From NCBI GenBank assembly GCA_022010055.1, contig CP091737.1, forward strand, positions 1,054,001-1,118,000: a stretch of 64,000 nt of DNA. Direction: 5' to 3'. Numbering within the stretch: position 1 is the first letter of the stretch; every line of letters starts with the position of its first letter. This document shows, in pieces, positions 56,906-64,000 of the stretch. The translations under genes were made by a program, and so were the position numbers. This stretch comes from Treponema sp. GTDB lineage: Bacteria > Spirochaetota > Spirochaetia > Treponematales > Treponemataceae. The notes beneath the pieces are model-generated. The model was not told the origin of the DNA. It worked only from the letters and a program-made list of their open reading frames with translations, and did not search any database.

Positions 56906-58062
56906 AGGCTCTCCTTGTAAAGCAATTCTGCAATTTTTTCAGCAGGACGAATTCCGGCAGAAAGGCTTCCATTTTTTTCAGAATATTTTTTCCGAATATT
57001 TTCGTCTAAAAGCATTGAAAGCGATGATTTTAGATTTTCAGCATCAGCGCAGTTTCTTCCAAGAACAAGCGCCGCTCCCTGTTTTTCAAAGAACGCGGCA
57101 TTGTCCTCCTGGTCGCCCCGGGTTCCGGAACCGCACAAAGGAACAAGAACCATCGCTTTTGAAAGCGCAGAACATTCCCAGATTGAATTTGCTCCGGCAC
57201 GGGAAATAACAACATCTGCGCAGGCAATTACATCCGGCATTTCATTATAAATGAACGCATACGGCTTGTAATTCTGTTTCACTTCATCTGAAAGCCGGAA
57301 ATTTTCAGAATCTTCAATATTTTTTTCTCCGGTCTGATGCACTACAATAAATCTTTCGCAAAGCCACTGAATATTTTCCTTTACAAGAGTGTTCAGCTGC
57401 CTTGCGCCCAGACTTCCGCCCATAACAAGCAGAACCGGCTTTTCCTTATTCCGGATATTCAGAAATTCCAAGCCTTTTTTAGAATCAGCTGAATAAAACA
57501 CAGGACGCACAGGATTTCCAGTAAACACCGCCTTTGCCCTTGCAGTCTTTCCAAGATAATTTTCAGTTTCCCTGTAAGAAATAAGAATCTTCCTTGCGCT
57601 TTTACCGTTAAGCCTTGTGGCAAGTCCCGGCGTAAAATCACATTCATGGGTATATACAGGAATTTTCAGAATTTTTGCGGCAAGACAAGGCGGAACGCTT
57701 ACAAATCCACCCTTTGAAAAAAGCACATAAGGCTTTATCTTCAACAGGATAAAAAAAGATGCCACAAAGCCTGCGAAAATTTTAAAAACATCAAAGAAAT
57801 TCTGCACAGAAAAATAACGGCGCAGCTTTCCGCTCGGAATACCGTAAAAAAAATCAGCGGATTTCTGACCGTTTGAATCCACATTCTTTCCTACGATATT
57901 TTTATCCATTCCCTTTGAATTGCCAATCCAATAAATTTGAACGTTTTTTCCATTTTTTTTACATAACGCGCGAAATTCATCGGCAACAGCAAGCCCTGGA
58001 TAAATATGGCCGCCAGTTCCGCCTCCGGCAAAAACTATTTTCAGAACAGTGTTAGAACTCAT
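56902..58062 (-). CDS. murG: UDP-GlcNAc:lipid I GlcNAc-transferase MurG
   Basis: Peripheral membrane enzyme that makes lipid II. 386 residues. The G-loop is FAGGGTGGHIYPGLAVADEF, followed by LLVMGGSLGARQLNTLVKEN in the middle and DVVISRAGANSIWECSALSK near the C-terminus. It starts at ATG 58062, 9 nt after the ankyrin gene on the same strand. Confidence 0.96.
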   Translation of the reverse strand: MSSNTVLKIVFAGGGTGGHIYPGLAVADEFRALCKKNGKNVQIYWIGNSKGMDKNIVGKNVDSNGQKSADFFYGIPSGKLRRYFSVQNFFDVFKIFAGFVASFFILLKIKPYVLFSKGGFVSVPPCLAAKILKIPVYTHECDFTPGLATRLNGKSARKILISYRETENYLGKTARAKAVFTGNPVRPVFYSADSKKGLEFLNIRNKEKPVLLVMGGSLGARQLNTLVKENIQWLCERFIVVHQTGEKNIEDSENFRLSDEVKQNYKPYAFIYNEMPDVIACADVVISRAGANSIWECSALSKAMVLVPLCGSGTRGDQEDNAAFFEKQGAALVLGRNCADAENLKSSLSMLLDENIRKKYSEKNGSLSAGIRPAEKIAELLYKESL

Positions 58063-58071
58063 AAAATTATT

Positions 58072-58956
58072 TTATTGTTCCTTATGAAATTTTTCAAGAA
58101 TAGAAAGAATTTCAGTTTTCTTAAAAAGGACCGCATAATCATACGCAGACATTCCCATACCATCTTTTATATCAGGATTCGCTCCATTTTCCGCAAGCAT
58201 TTTTACGATTTCTGTCTTATCCGCTCCCACAGCAAGAACCAGTATAGTCTGACCGTCCTTGCTTACAGTATTCAAATCCGCTCCTTTTTCTATAAAAAAA
58301 TGCGTCATTTCAGAATTTCCGCGCCATACGGAATCCATTATCGCGGTGTAGCCCCTGTCCTTAGAAACTGAATCAAGCCTTGCACCGCAGGAAACAAGCC
58401 ATTTTACCGCCTCAAGATTATCCGCGCGCGCCGCGATATTCAGCATCGGAGTTCCATCCGAATCAGAAATATTAGCATCCATTCCGGCGTCAATATAGCA
58501 ATGGCAAATATCTTCATTCCATATTTCTATGTTATGCGCAAAATTATCGCCGTCAAAAGGAAAGCCATTTTCAAAAAGATAATCATAGGAATCTTCCTCC
58601 AGCTGCTCCTGCAAAATCGATTCGGAAGAATCAGAAACAAAAGAAATCAGTTCCTCTGCTCCGCTAAAAGACTGAATAAGAGCGGATTCCAGCATTTCCG
58701 GAGAGATGTCTGTATCTGTAGTATAAATTTTGGAATTCTGCCCCAAAAGAAAACCTACAGCATACAAAAACGAAGCATTTTTATTCAACGGACAAAAAAA
58801 AGCGGCATGGGTTATTCCGCACAGAAAGTCAAAGCCGAATTCAAGGGAATCGCGCTCTGACTTTACAAAAATTTCAGAAGCCGGAAATTTTTCCTGCAAA
58901 AGCCTGCTCAAAGACGAAACGTAAGAATTATTATCAGATACAAGCAACCATTTCAT
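58072..58956 (-). CDS. Ankyrin protein with N-terminal Rossmann-like domain
   Basis: About 294 residues from ATG 58956 (MKWLLVSDNNSYVSSLSRLL). The N-terminal 100 residues look like an alpha/beta fold, with CGITHAAFFCPLNKN followed by LYAVGFLLGQNSKIYTT, a layout seen in nucleoside deoxyribosyltransferase- and TIR-related proteins. An acidic linker leads to four ankyrin repeats (DGTPMLNIAARADNLEAVKW, DRGYTAIMDSVWRGN, DGQTILVLAVGADKTEIVKM, DGMGMSAYDYAVLFKKTEIL). A 300-residue ankyrin protein near murG is also known in treponemes, as I recall. The function is unknown. The promoter predicts a leaderless mRNA. Confidence 0.82.
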   Translation of the reverse strand: MKWLLVSDNNSYVSSLSRLLQEKFPASEIFVKSERDSLEFGFDFLCGITHAAFFCPLNKNASFLYAVGFLLGQNSKIYTTDTDISPEMLESALIQSFSGAEELISFVSDSSESILQEQLEEDSYDYLFENGFPFDGDNFAHNIEIWNEDICHCYIDAGMDANISDSDGTPMLNIAARADNLEAVKWLVSCGARLDSVSKDRGYTAIMDSVWRGNSEMTHFFIEKGADLNTVSKDGQTILVLAVGADKTEIVKMLAENGANPDIKDGMGMSAYDYAVLFKKTEILSILEKFHKEQ

Positions 58957-58962
58957 ACACAT

Positions 58963-58991
58963 ATTATAGAACACAAATGTTATTCTAACAA
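58963..58991 (-). promoter_or_regulatory. Sigma-70 promoter abutting the ankyrin gene start
   Basis: On the minus strand, TTGTTA (58986-58991), 17 nt, TATAAT (58963-58968), 6 nt to ATG 58956. No Shine-Dalgarno is present. Confidence 0.75.
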
Positions 58992-59149
58992 GAAAAACAG
59001 CGCATTTTGAAGGATAATCGAATTTTGAAAAATAAATCCAATTTCAGAAAATGTTTACAGGATTCTGGGCAGCCGGAATCAGTCCATTCAGGCTAAACCG
59101 GGAAATAAACGAAAAAAATGTATTTTTTTTTTTTTAAGTTTTTTTGGTG

Positions 59150-59180
59150 TTGACATAAAAAAATTATTTTTTTCTATATT
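59150..59180 (+). promoter_or_regulatory. tRNA-Phe promoter
   Basis: Perfect -35 TTGACA (59150-59155), 19-nt AT-rich spacer, TATATT (59175-59180). The predicted start is about 15 nt before the tRNA. Confidence 0.65.
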
Positions 59181-59199
59181 ATTAAAAAAACATCACGAC

Positions 59200-59272
59200 G
59201 CCGCTGTAGCTCAGTTGGTAGAGCAGCAGACTGAAAATCTGCGTGTGGTTGGTTCGATTCCAACCGGTGGCA
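59200..59272 (+). tRNA. tRNA-Phe (GAA)
   Basis: 73-nt cloverleaf. The acceptor is GCCGCTG / CGGTGGC with G-U pairs, the D arm is AGCTCAGTTGGTAGAGC, the anticodon loop CTGAAAA gives GAA, and the T arm is GGTTGGTTCGATTCCAACC. CCA is not encoded. Confidence 0.95.
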
Positions 59273-59275
59273 AAA

Positions 59276-59306
59276 AGACATTCCAAAACGGAATGTCTTT
59301 TTTTTT
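59276..59306 (+). terminator. Terminator after tRNA-Phe
   Basis: AGACATTCC-AAAAC-GGAATGTCT followed by nine T. It starts four bases after the tRNA 3' end. Confidence 0.9.
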
Positions 59307-59379
59307 GCTTTTTTATAAAAATACTGTAGAATATTCAAGGTCAACATCAGGATCCATTCTTTATTAAACGGAGCTCATT

Positions 59380-60432
59380 ATGAAAAAACTAATATTAATG
59401 TTTATGGCGGCTTCAATTTTCATTTCATTTTCAGGCGCGCAGTCTATAGAAATTGAAAAAGTAAAAGCGGCAGGAAAAGCGCAAATTTCAGGAGCGCTTG
59501 AAAAAACCACGGATTTAATTTCTGAAGTGATTCCAGAAAATTCATCGCTCTTAAGCGCGCAGCCGGATGCATTCATAGGAAAATTTATTCCTTCAATTCC
59601 AATGCACTTTTCGGCAGGAACCTCATTTTCTGCAACTTTTATAAAGACAGAAAAACTGAACAGCGCAATGACAGACCTTTCAACTGGAATTTCGGAGACA
59701 TTGAAAGCAGGAGACGTGACAGACAGCTTCAGCATAAGTTTTAATCTTCCTGAAAACATTCCTGTTCCAACAGCGGCATTTGCGTTCAGGCTTGGCGGAA
59801 TTTTCCTTCCGTTTGACGCAGGCATCCACGGCGCGACAACCTTTAACGGAGCGATAAAGGATATTTCCTTTGACGATTTTAACGCTGGCCTTGACTACAC
59901 AACAATCGGCATTGACTTTCGCTACGCAATTTTGGATGGAAGCGGCTTTTTGCCAAAATTCAGCGCAGGCGCAGGCTACATATATTCAAAATTTTCTCTT
60001 GATTTTGAAGCCAGTAAAACTTTCACAACAAACGGCACGTACATAAATAACGGAATTCCAGACACATATTCTGCAAACTTAAAGAGCGACGTGAACATTT
60101 CATCCACAACGCACACAATTTTTGCGCAGGCACAGCTTTCTAAAAAACTTCTTGTATTTGAACCATACATAGGAACAAAACTTTTTGTAACAAAGACTGT
60201 GAACGAATATGACTGGAAATACAATACATACATAGAAAACAACCTGGAAGAGCGCCTGAGCGATGCGGATAAAAAAACAGAAACAACTGATTTTTCTGAC
60301 GGAAATGTTTCAACCCAATTTTTTGGCGGTCTTGGCATAACCCTTGCCAAATTCCAGATTACTCTGAACGGCGCGTACAACGTAAAAACAAATTACTGGT
60401 CCGCCGGATTAGGATTTAATTTCAAGAACTGA
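59380..60432 (+). CDS. Outer-membrane beta-barrel protein of unknown function
   Basis: 350 residues. The signal peptide is MKKLILMFMAASIFISFSGA, cut before QSIEIEK. The start ATG 59380 has GGAG 6 nt away. The mature sequence alternates hydrophobic and polar residues (TSFSATFIKTEKLN, FAFRLGGIFLPFDAGI, LDYTTIGIDFRYAILDGSGF) and ends in a barrel-like strand YWSAGLGFNF. A lipid- or small-molecule-binding barrel is possible. I do not recognise the family name. Confidence 0.8.
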   Translation: MKKLILMFMAASIFISFSGAQSIEIEKVKAAGKAQISGALEKTTDLISEVIPENSSLLSAQPDAFIGKFIPSIPMHFSAGTSFSATFIKTEKLNSAMTDLSTGISETLKAGDVTDSFSISFNLPENIPVPTAAFAFRLGGIFLPFDAGIHGATTFNGAIKDISFDDFNAGLDYTTIGIDFRYAILDGSGFLPKFSAGAGYIYSKFSLDFEASKTFTTNGTYINNGIPDTYSANLKSDVNISSTTHTIFAQAQLSKKLLVFEPYIGTKLFVTKTVNEYDWKYNTYIENNLEERLSDADKKTETTDFSDGNVSTQFFGGLGITLAKFQITLNGAYNVKTNYWSAGLGFNFKN

Positions 60433-60440
60433 TTTTATAA

Positions 60441-60482
60441 AAAAAACGGCTTTTCCGATGTTTTTGGAAAAGCCGTTTTTTT
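60441..60482. terminator. Bidirectional terminator between outer-membrane gene and flgE
   Basis: AAAAAACGGCTTTTCC / GGAAAAGCCGTTTTTT, a perfect 16-bp stem that gives a U tract on both strands. Confidence 0.92.
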
Positions 60483-60533
60483 TACCTGTTTTATATTTCA
60501 GCAGAGGTTCTAGCCTGCCGCCGGATTACCGGA

Positions 60534-61923
60534 TTAGCGCTTCAGACTGAGCACTGTTTCAAGCAGCGTGTCTGCTGTCTGGATTGTTTTTGCGTTTGAC
60601 TGGAAACCGCGCTGGGTAACAATCATATCTGTCATCTGCTCTGAAAGATCCACGTTAGACATTTCAAGAGCGCCGGCAAGAAGCGAACCTTTTCCGGCAA
60701 TGCCAGATTCACCGACATTTGCCTGACCAGAGTTGTTTGTTTCAACGTAAGTGTTGTTTCCGGCTTTTTCAAGACCGCGGTCGTTTGCAAATGTCGCAAG
60801 CGCAAGCTGTCCGATCACACGGTTTGTTCCGTTTGAATAAACACCTGTGATTGTTCCGCTTGAATCAATCTTGAAGTTGTCAAGATAACCAAGCGTATAT
60901 CCATCCTGACTGTAAGCCTTTGTTGAAGACTTTGATGCAGACTGTGTAATTGTATTCTTCATGCTGCCGATTGTTCCAAGGTTAATGCTGAATGTCTGAC
61001 GGTGTGGATTTCCGTTTTCATCAGCATTTGCTTCTGGAACAGTAAACGAAGTCTGGAGAATAATTTCTCCTTCCTGGTTTGAGATGTTTCCGGAAGAATC
61101 TTCTACGCTTGCAAGCTGGCCATAATTATCAAAATTCACGATAAAAGTATTCTGAACGCCATCTGTTGTTCCAAGACCAACACGAGTCTGTGTAAAATCC
61201 GCATTGTTTGAATCAACATTTACAGTTGCCTGCCAAGAGTTTGCAACTCCAGGAACTTTTGTAAACGAAACTGAAAGAAGATGCTCGTTTCCAAAACTGT
61301 CGTAAATTTTTCTTCAGTTCCCCAAGTTCCTTTAGCAATATCGCTTTCGCTTGCGCCTTCCAGAATTTCAGGAGTATTTTTGTTCAAGTTGCAGGCAAAA
61401 AGAACATTTTCTGTAGCTTTCGCAGGATCTTTTGAGCCAACCGGAACAACCAGGTCTGTAGGAGTTGCCGCTGTCTGAACAATCTGCTCACCGTTCAAGT
61501 CGCGTGCCATCCAACCTTGAACGCGCTGACCATTTGCAGGATTCACAAGAGTTCCATCGCGGTCAAGACCAAACTGACCATTTCGTGTATAAAAACTTTC
61601 CTCACCGTCTTTCAGGATAAAAATCCGTTTCCCTGGATTGCTACATCAGTAGAAACTCCAGTTGTCTGAAGGTTTCCCTGTGTAAAAACCTGCTCGATTG
61701 TCGCGATAGTCATACCAAGACCAACATCTTTCGGGTTCACACCGCCAAGTTCTTCTGTCGGTTTTGCTGCTCCGCCAACCTGCTGGCTTATCATGTCCTG
61801 GAAATTTACACGTCCGCGTTTGAATCCGGTTGTGTTTACGTTGGAAATGTTGTTGCCGATTACGTCCATTCTTGTCTGATGATTCTGCAAGCCAGAAACA
61901 CCAGAATAAAGTGATCTCATCAT
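60534..61923 (-). CDS. flgE: Flagellar hook protein FlgE (two frameshifts)
   Basis: Forms the hook of the periplasmic flagellum. About 463 residues when joined. The N-terminus MMRSLYSGVSGLQNHQTRMD with GNNISNVNTTGFKRGRVNFQ and the C-terminus SNVDLSEQMTDMIVTQRGFQ with DTLLETVLSLKR are standard FlgE. Counting along the corrected reading gives Lys165 (VGSKDPAKA) and Cys178-Asn179 (FACNLNKN), the residues of the lysinoalanine crosslink known from T. denticola FlgE. Breaks are at the A run 61619-61623 (restored NGFFILKDGEE) and the T run 61307-61311 (restored EEKIYDSFGNEH). flgD precedes it by 29 nt. Confidence 0.94.
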
Positions 61924-61952
61924 AATTTATGTTCTCCTGCTCTATTACCTGA

Positions 61953-62444
61953 TTAATTGTAAATGGCTTTAATTTTTGCCATATCGTAATACATACCGTT
62001 TACCATTACCTGCGGATTGTTTCCAAAAGATGTAGCTTCCACCACACCCTGCGCCGTTGAGTCTCCAATGTCGAGCTCAACAGTTTTTCCCAAAGTAGAA
62101 GCCGCCTGCGAGGAACTTATTATTCCTGCCATCTTGTTGAAAGATTCATTCATGTTTGTCATCTGCTCCAGCGATGAAAACTGCGCCATCTGAGAAATGA
62201 ACTGGGTATCTTCCATTGGACTTGTAGGATCCTGATTAGTAAGCTGGGTAATCAGAAGCTTTAAAAAATCATCTTTACCCAGCTGCTGGGAAGCTTTACG
62301 TCCATTCGCAGTGTTAGTTTTGTTGAAATTGTTCACCGCATTGTCAACAGCAAACTTTTCACTTGATGTCATGGTTGTCTTAACTTCATTTACCATATCA
62401 GTACCTCGCCAACGGATTTCCGTCATTCTGTTTTGAACATCCAA
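61953..62444 (-). CDS. flgD: Flagellar hook-capping protein FlgD
   Basis: 163 residues, the short FlgD form. The conserved block is LGKDDFLKLLITQLTNQDPTSPMEDTQFI, followed by MAQFSSLEQMTNM. The C-terminal part has GKTVELDIGDSTAQGVVE. It needs a hook cap for FlgE assembly. The start may also be one of the later ATGs (MVNEV or MTSSEK). It lies between fliK and flgE. Confidence 0.93.
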   Translation of the reverse strand: MDVQNRMTEIRWRGTDMVNEVKTTMTSSEKFAVDNAVNNFNKTNTANGRKASQQLGKDDFLKLLITQLTNQDPTSPMEDTQFISQMAQFSSLEQMTNMNESFNKMAGIISSSQAASTLGKTVELDIGDSTAQGVVEATSFGNNPQVMVNGMYYDMAKIKAIYN

Positions 62445-62479
62445 AAGTTTTTCGGAAGTCTCTTTTTTATAATCGGAAT

Positions 62480-63862
62480 TTATGCAACGATGTTTATAGA
62501 ATTCATTGCAGAATTTTCAATATTTTCAATTTCCGGAAAATTCTCTTCTGCAAAGCCATTTATTTCGCCGTAAACTTTTCTCATGGCAAATTCCGCCGCA
62601 GGATTATTCTGATTTTCTCCGGAATGATTTCCTGCAAAATTCTGATTCGCAAGGGAAAGCTCCAGTCCGGCAGATTCAAATCCGCTCTGAACAAAAGCCT
62701 GCCTTAAATTTTCAGCAGTTTCCTTAAACGCATTGAACGCTTCCTGGGTTGCGACAATAATTTTTCCAGAAATATTTTTTTCATTGACCTGCAAATCAAT
62801 CTTTACGTTTCCAAGACTTTCCGGATGAAGAATAAGCTTTATTGAACCTACATCGTTGTCTTTTAGAACAATGTTTCCGGCCTTTACAATTTCACCGGCA
62901 TTTTCCTGAATCTGATTCGCAAGCATCGCCTGAAAATTCGAACCGGCCGAGCCTGCCACCTGATTGTTAAGAGAACCGATATTCTGCTGCGCATTTGCGG
63001 CAAAATCCATTGTAACCTGCGGATTGTTTTTTTCATTGCGGTAAATTTCTGAAATCTCTGTGGAAGATTTCATGCTTTTTCCGGATTTTTCATCCGGCTT
63101 TTGCACGCTATTTTCAGAGCGCAAGTCCTGAACGGAAATTTTTTTGTCTTTATCAAGAAAGAATTTTTTTTCAGACTTAGAATCCAAGCCTTCAAGACTT
63201 CCGGTTTCTTCTGATTCCATAAAATCCGAAAGCCTTGGGTTATCCGCGCCGATTTCTTTATTTTCGACTTGATTTACAGCAGAGTTTCCGGAAGCTAAAA
63301 CCGCTTCAACTAAATTCAAATCGCTATTTTCAATCCGATTCTTAGACTTTTCAGCGGTTTTTTGCTCTTTTTCTTTTGACTGGATTTTTGAACCATCTTT
63401 TTCAGGTGTTCTTTTTGAAATTTCCACAGAAATTTCAGGGGAAACTTCCGCATTTTTTTCAATTTTTGCAGAATTTTCCGTCCCGCTTTTTAACTCTTCC
63501 TTTAAAACCTGTTTTTCAAGCTTGTTTTCAGCGTCATTTCCAGCGATTTTTACAGATTCCTCAGAGACAGACTCTTTTTCATCTGCAAGCGCAGAATTTT
63601 CATCCGAGGTCTTTTTCGCTGTTTCCGCCGCCTGCTCACCATTCTTAAGATTCTCATCTTTTTTTGCAGTTTTTTCATCAGGATTCAGCTGATTTTCAGA
63701 ATAAGAGGCTTTTTCAGAATTAACTTTTGCCTCATTTACAAAATCTGCAAATGTTTTTGATGAAGACGAACAAGAATCGCTCTTGTTAAATGAATTTTGC
63801 TGTGGCGACAACTGCTGCATTTTTGAAAAATCCAGATGATTCTGTACAGTTAATTGCTGCAT
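62480..63862 (-). CDS. fliK: Flagellar hook-length control protein FliK
   Basis: 460 residues. About 280 residues are low-complexity K/E/S/N-rich sequence (molecular ruler). The C-terminal Flg_hook domain has IKLILHPESLGNVKIDLQVN and VATQEAFNAFKETAENLRQAF. The acidic and basic repeats explain the lack of a clear N-terminal domain. The start ATG 63862 has a strong GGAGG. It precedes flgD. Confidence 0.9.
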   Translation of the reverse strand: MQQLTVQNHLDFSKMQQLSPQQNSFNKSDSCSSSSKTFADFVNEAKVNSEKASYSENQLNPDEKTAKKDENLKNGEQAAETAKKTSDENSALADEKESVSEESVKIAGNDAENKLEKQVLKEELKSGTENSAKIEKNAEVSPEISVEISKRTPEKDGSKIQSKEKEQKTAEKSKNRIENSDLNLVEAVLASGNSAVNQVENKEIGADNPRLSDFMESEETGSLEGLDSKSEKKFFLDKDKKISVQDLRSENSVQKPDEKSGKSMKSSTEISEIYRNEKNNPQVTMDFAANAQQNIGSLNNQVAGSAGSNFQAMLANQIQENAGEIVKAGNIVLKDNDVGSIKLILHPESLGNVKIDLQVNEKNISGKIIVATQEAFNAFKETAENLRQAFVQSGFESAGLELSLANQNFAGNHSGENQNNPAAEFAMRKVYGEINGFAEENFPEIENIENSAMNSINIVA

Positions 63863-63903
63863 GGCAATTCCTCCAGTAAAACATGAAAGAATTGCCTTTT
63901 TTT

Positions 63904-64000
63904 CTACTTCAGGGAATCTGGTTTGCTTAACATTTTCCGCTGTATCTCAGCGGCACGCCCGGCAGGCATCAACGAAAGCCAGTACGATCCCATAGAAGAA
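63904..64000 (-). CDS. C-terminus of a FlbB/MotE-like flagellar protein (partial)
   Basis: 31 codons, open to the window edge and ending at TAG 63904-63906. The readable end is GSYWLSLMPAGRAAEIQRKM, a pattern like the MgtE_N/MotE-type tail. In spirochaetes FlbB, a periplasmic collar protein, precedes fliK, which supports the guess. fliK starts 41 nt downstream. Confidence 0.5.
   Translation of the reverse strand, partial: SSMGSYWLSLMPAGRAAEIQRKMLSKPDSLK

Noticed and set aside
60534..61923. Programmed frameshifting in flgE, leuC or dnaB
   Set aside because: No slippery heptamer with a downstream structure, and the same kind of one-base loss occurs in unrelated genes across the window. Homopolymer error is simpler.
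1..64000. CRISPR array, IS element or prophage
   Set aside because: No regularly spaced direct repeats, no transposase or integrase signatures and no phage structural genes on either strand. The only repeats seen are palindromic and non-coding.

Overview
The window looks like chromosomal DNA of a host-associated Treponema (Spirochaetota) with low to moderate GC. The evidence is gene content and order: mreB-mreC-mreD-PBP2-rodA next to rnpB, a C4 zinc-ribbon protein, rpoD, dnaG and mltG; an NtrC-type two-component pair beside holB, cvpA and murG; and flgE, flgD, fliK and FlbB-like genes. As I recall them, these blocks match Treponema pallidum neighbourhoods. The hook protein FlgE carries the spirochaete lysinoalanine crosslink residues K165, C178 and N179. 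No prophage, IS transposase, CRISPR array or plasmid gene is visible.

Layout. 1-4.7 kb: an exported protein (partial) divergent from mfd. 4.7-17.8 kb: a minus-strand block with rodA, PBP2, mreD, mreC, mreB and a TPR protein; then rnpB, the zinc-ribbon protein, rpoD, dnaG and mltG; then tRNA-Tyr and tRNA-Thr. 17.9-29.9 kb: metabolism and information genes (AroH chorismate mutase, SPFH-like protein, thiamin pyrophosphokinase, cca, an ATP-grasp ligase, trpS, folC, alr, a lipoprotein, thrC). 30-33.5 kb: an outer-membrane barrel protein with an internal amber codon, dCMP deaminase and a purine permease. 33.5-37.4 kb: a palindromic element, tRNA-Gly and the rpsF-ssb-rpsR-rplI-dnaB operon. 37.5-45.3 kb: ankyrin protein, rsmD, TPR proteins, rlmN, an HMA-fold protein, a D-2-hydroxyacid dehydrogenase and leuC/leuD-type dehydratase genes. 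45.5-50.8 kb: cmk, yicC, murC, a FlgJ-like protein, flgG and flgF. 50.9-59 kb: glgC, a J-domain protein, the two-component system, holB, cvpA, murG and an ankyrin protein. 59.2-64 kb: tRNA-Phe, an outer-membrane protein, flgE, flgD, fliK and a FlbB-like 3' end.

Sequence quality matters here. At least 18 otherwise normal core genes are broken by one-base length changes, nearly all in short homopolymers, and dnaB alone has about a dozen. This is best read as draft-assembly error, so I annotate those genes as single CDSs and give the break positions.

Two biological patterns stand out. First, a set of operon-leading genes (folC, the two ankyrin genes, murC, glgC, and probably thiN and a small membrane protein) has a sigma-70 -10 box ending 6-8 nt before the start codon and no Shine-Dalgarno, which predicts leaderless mRNAs. 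Second, two unrelated non-coding palindromic elements of about 240 bp lie in intergenic gaps, with a solo end fragment of one family elsewhere.
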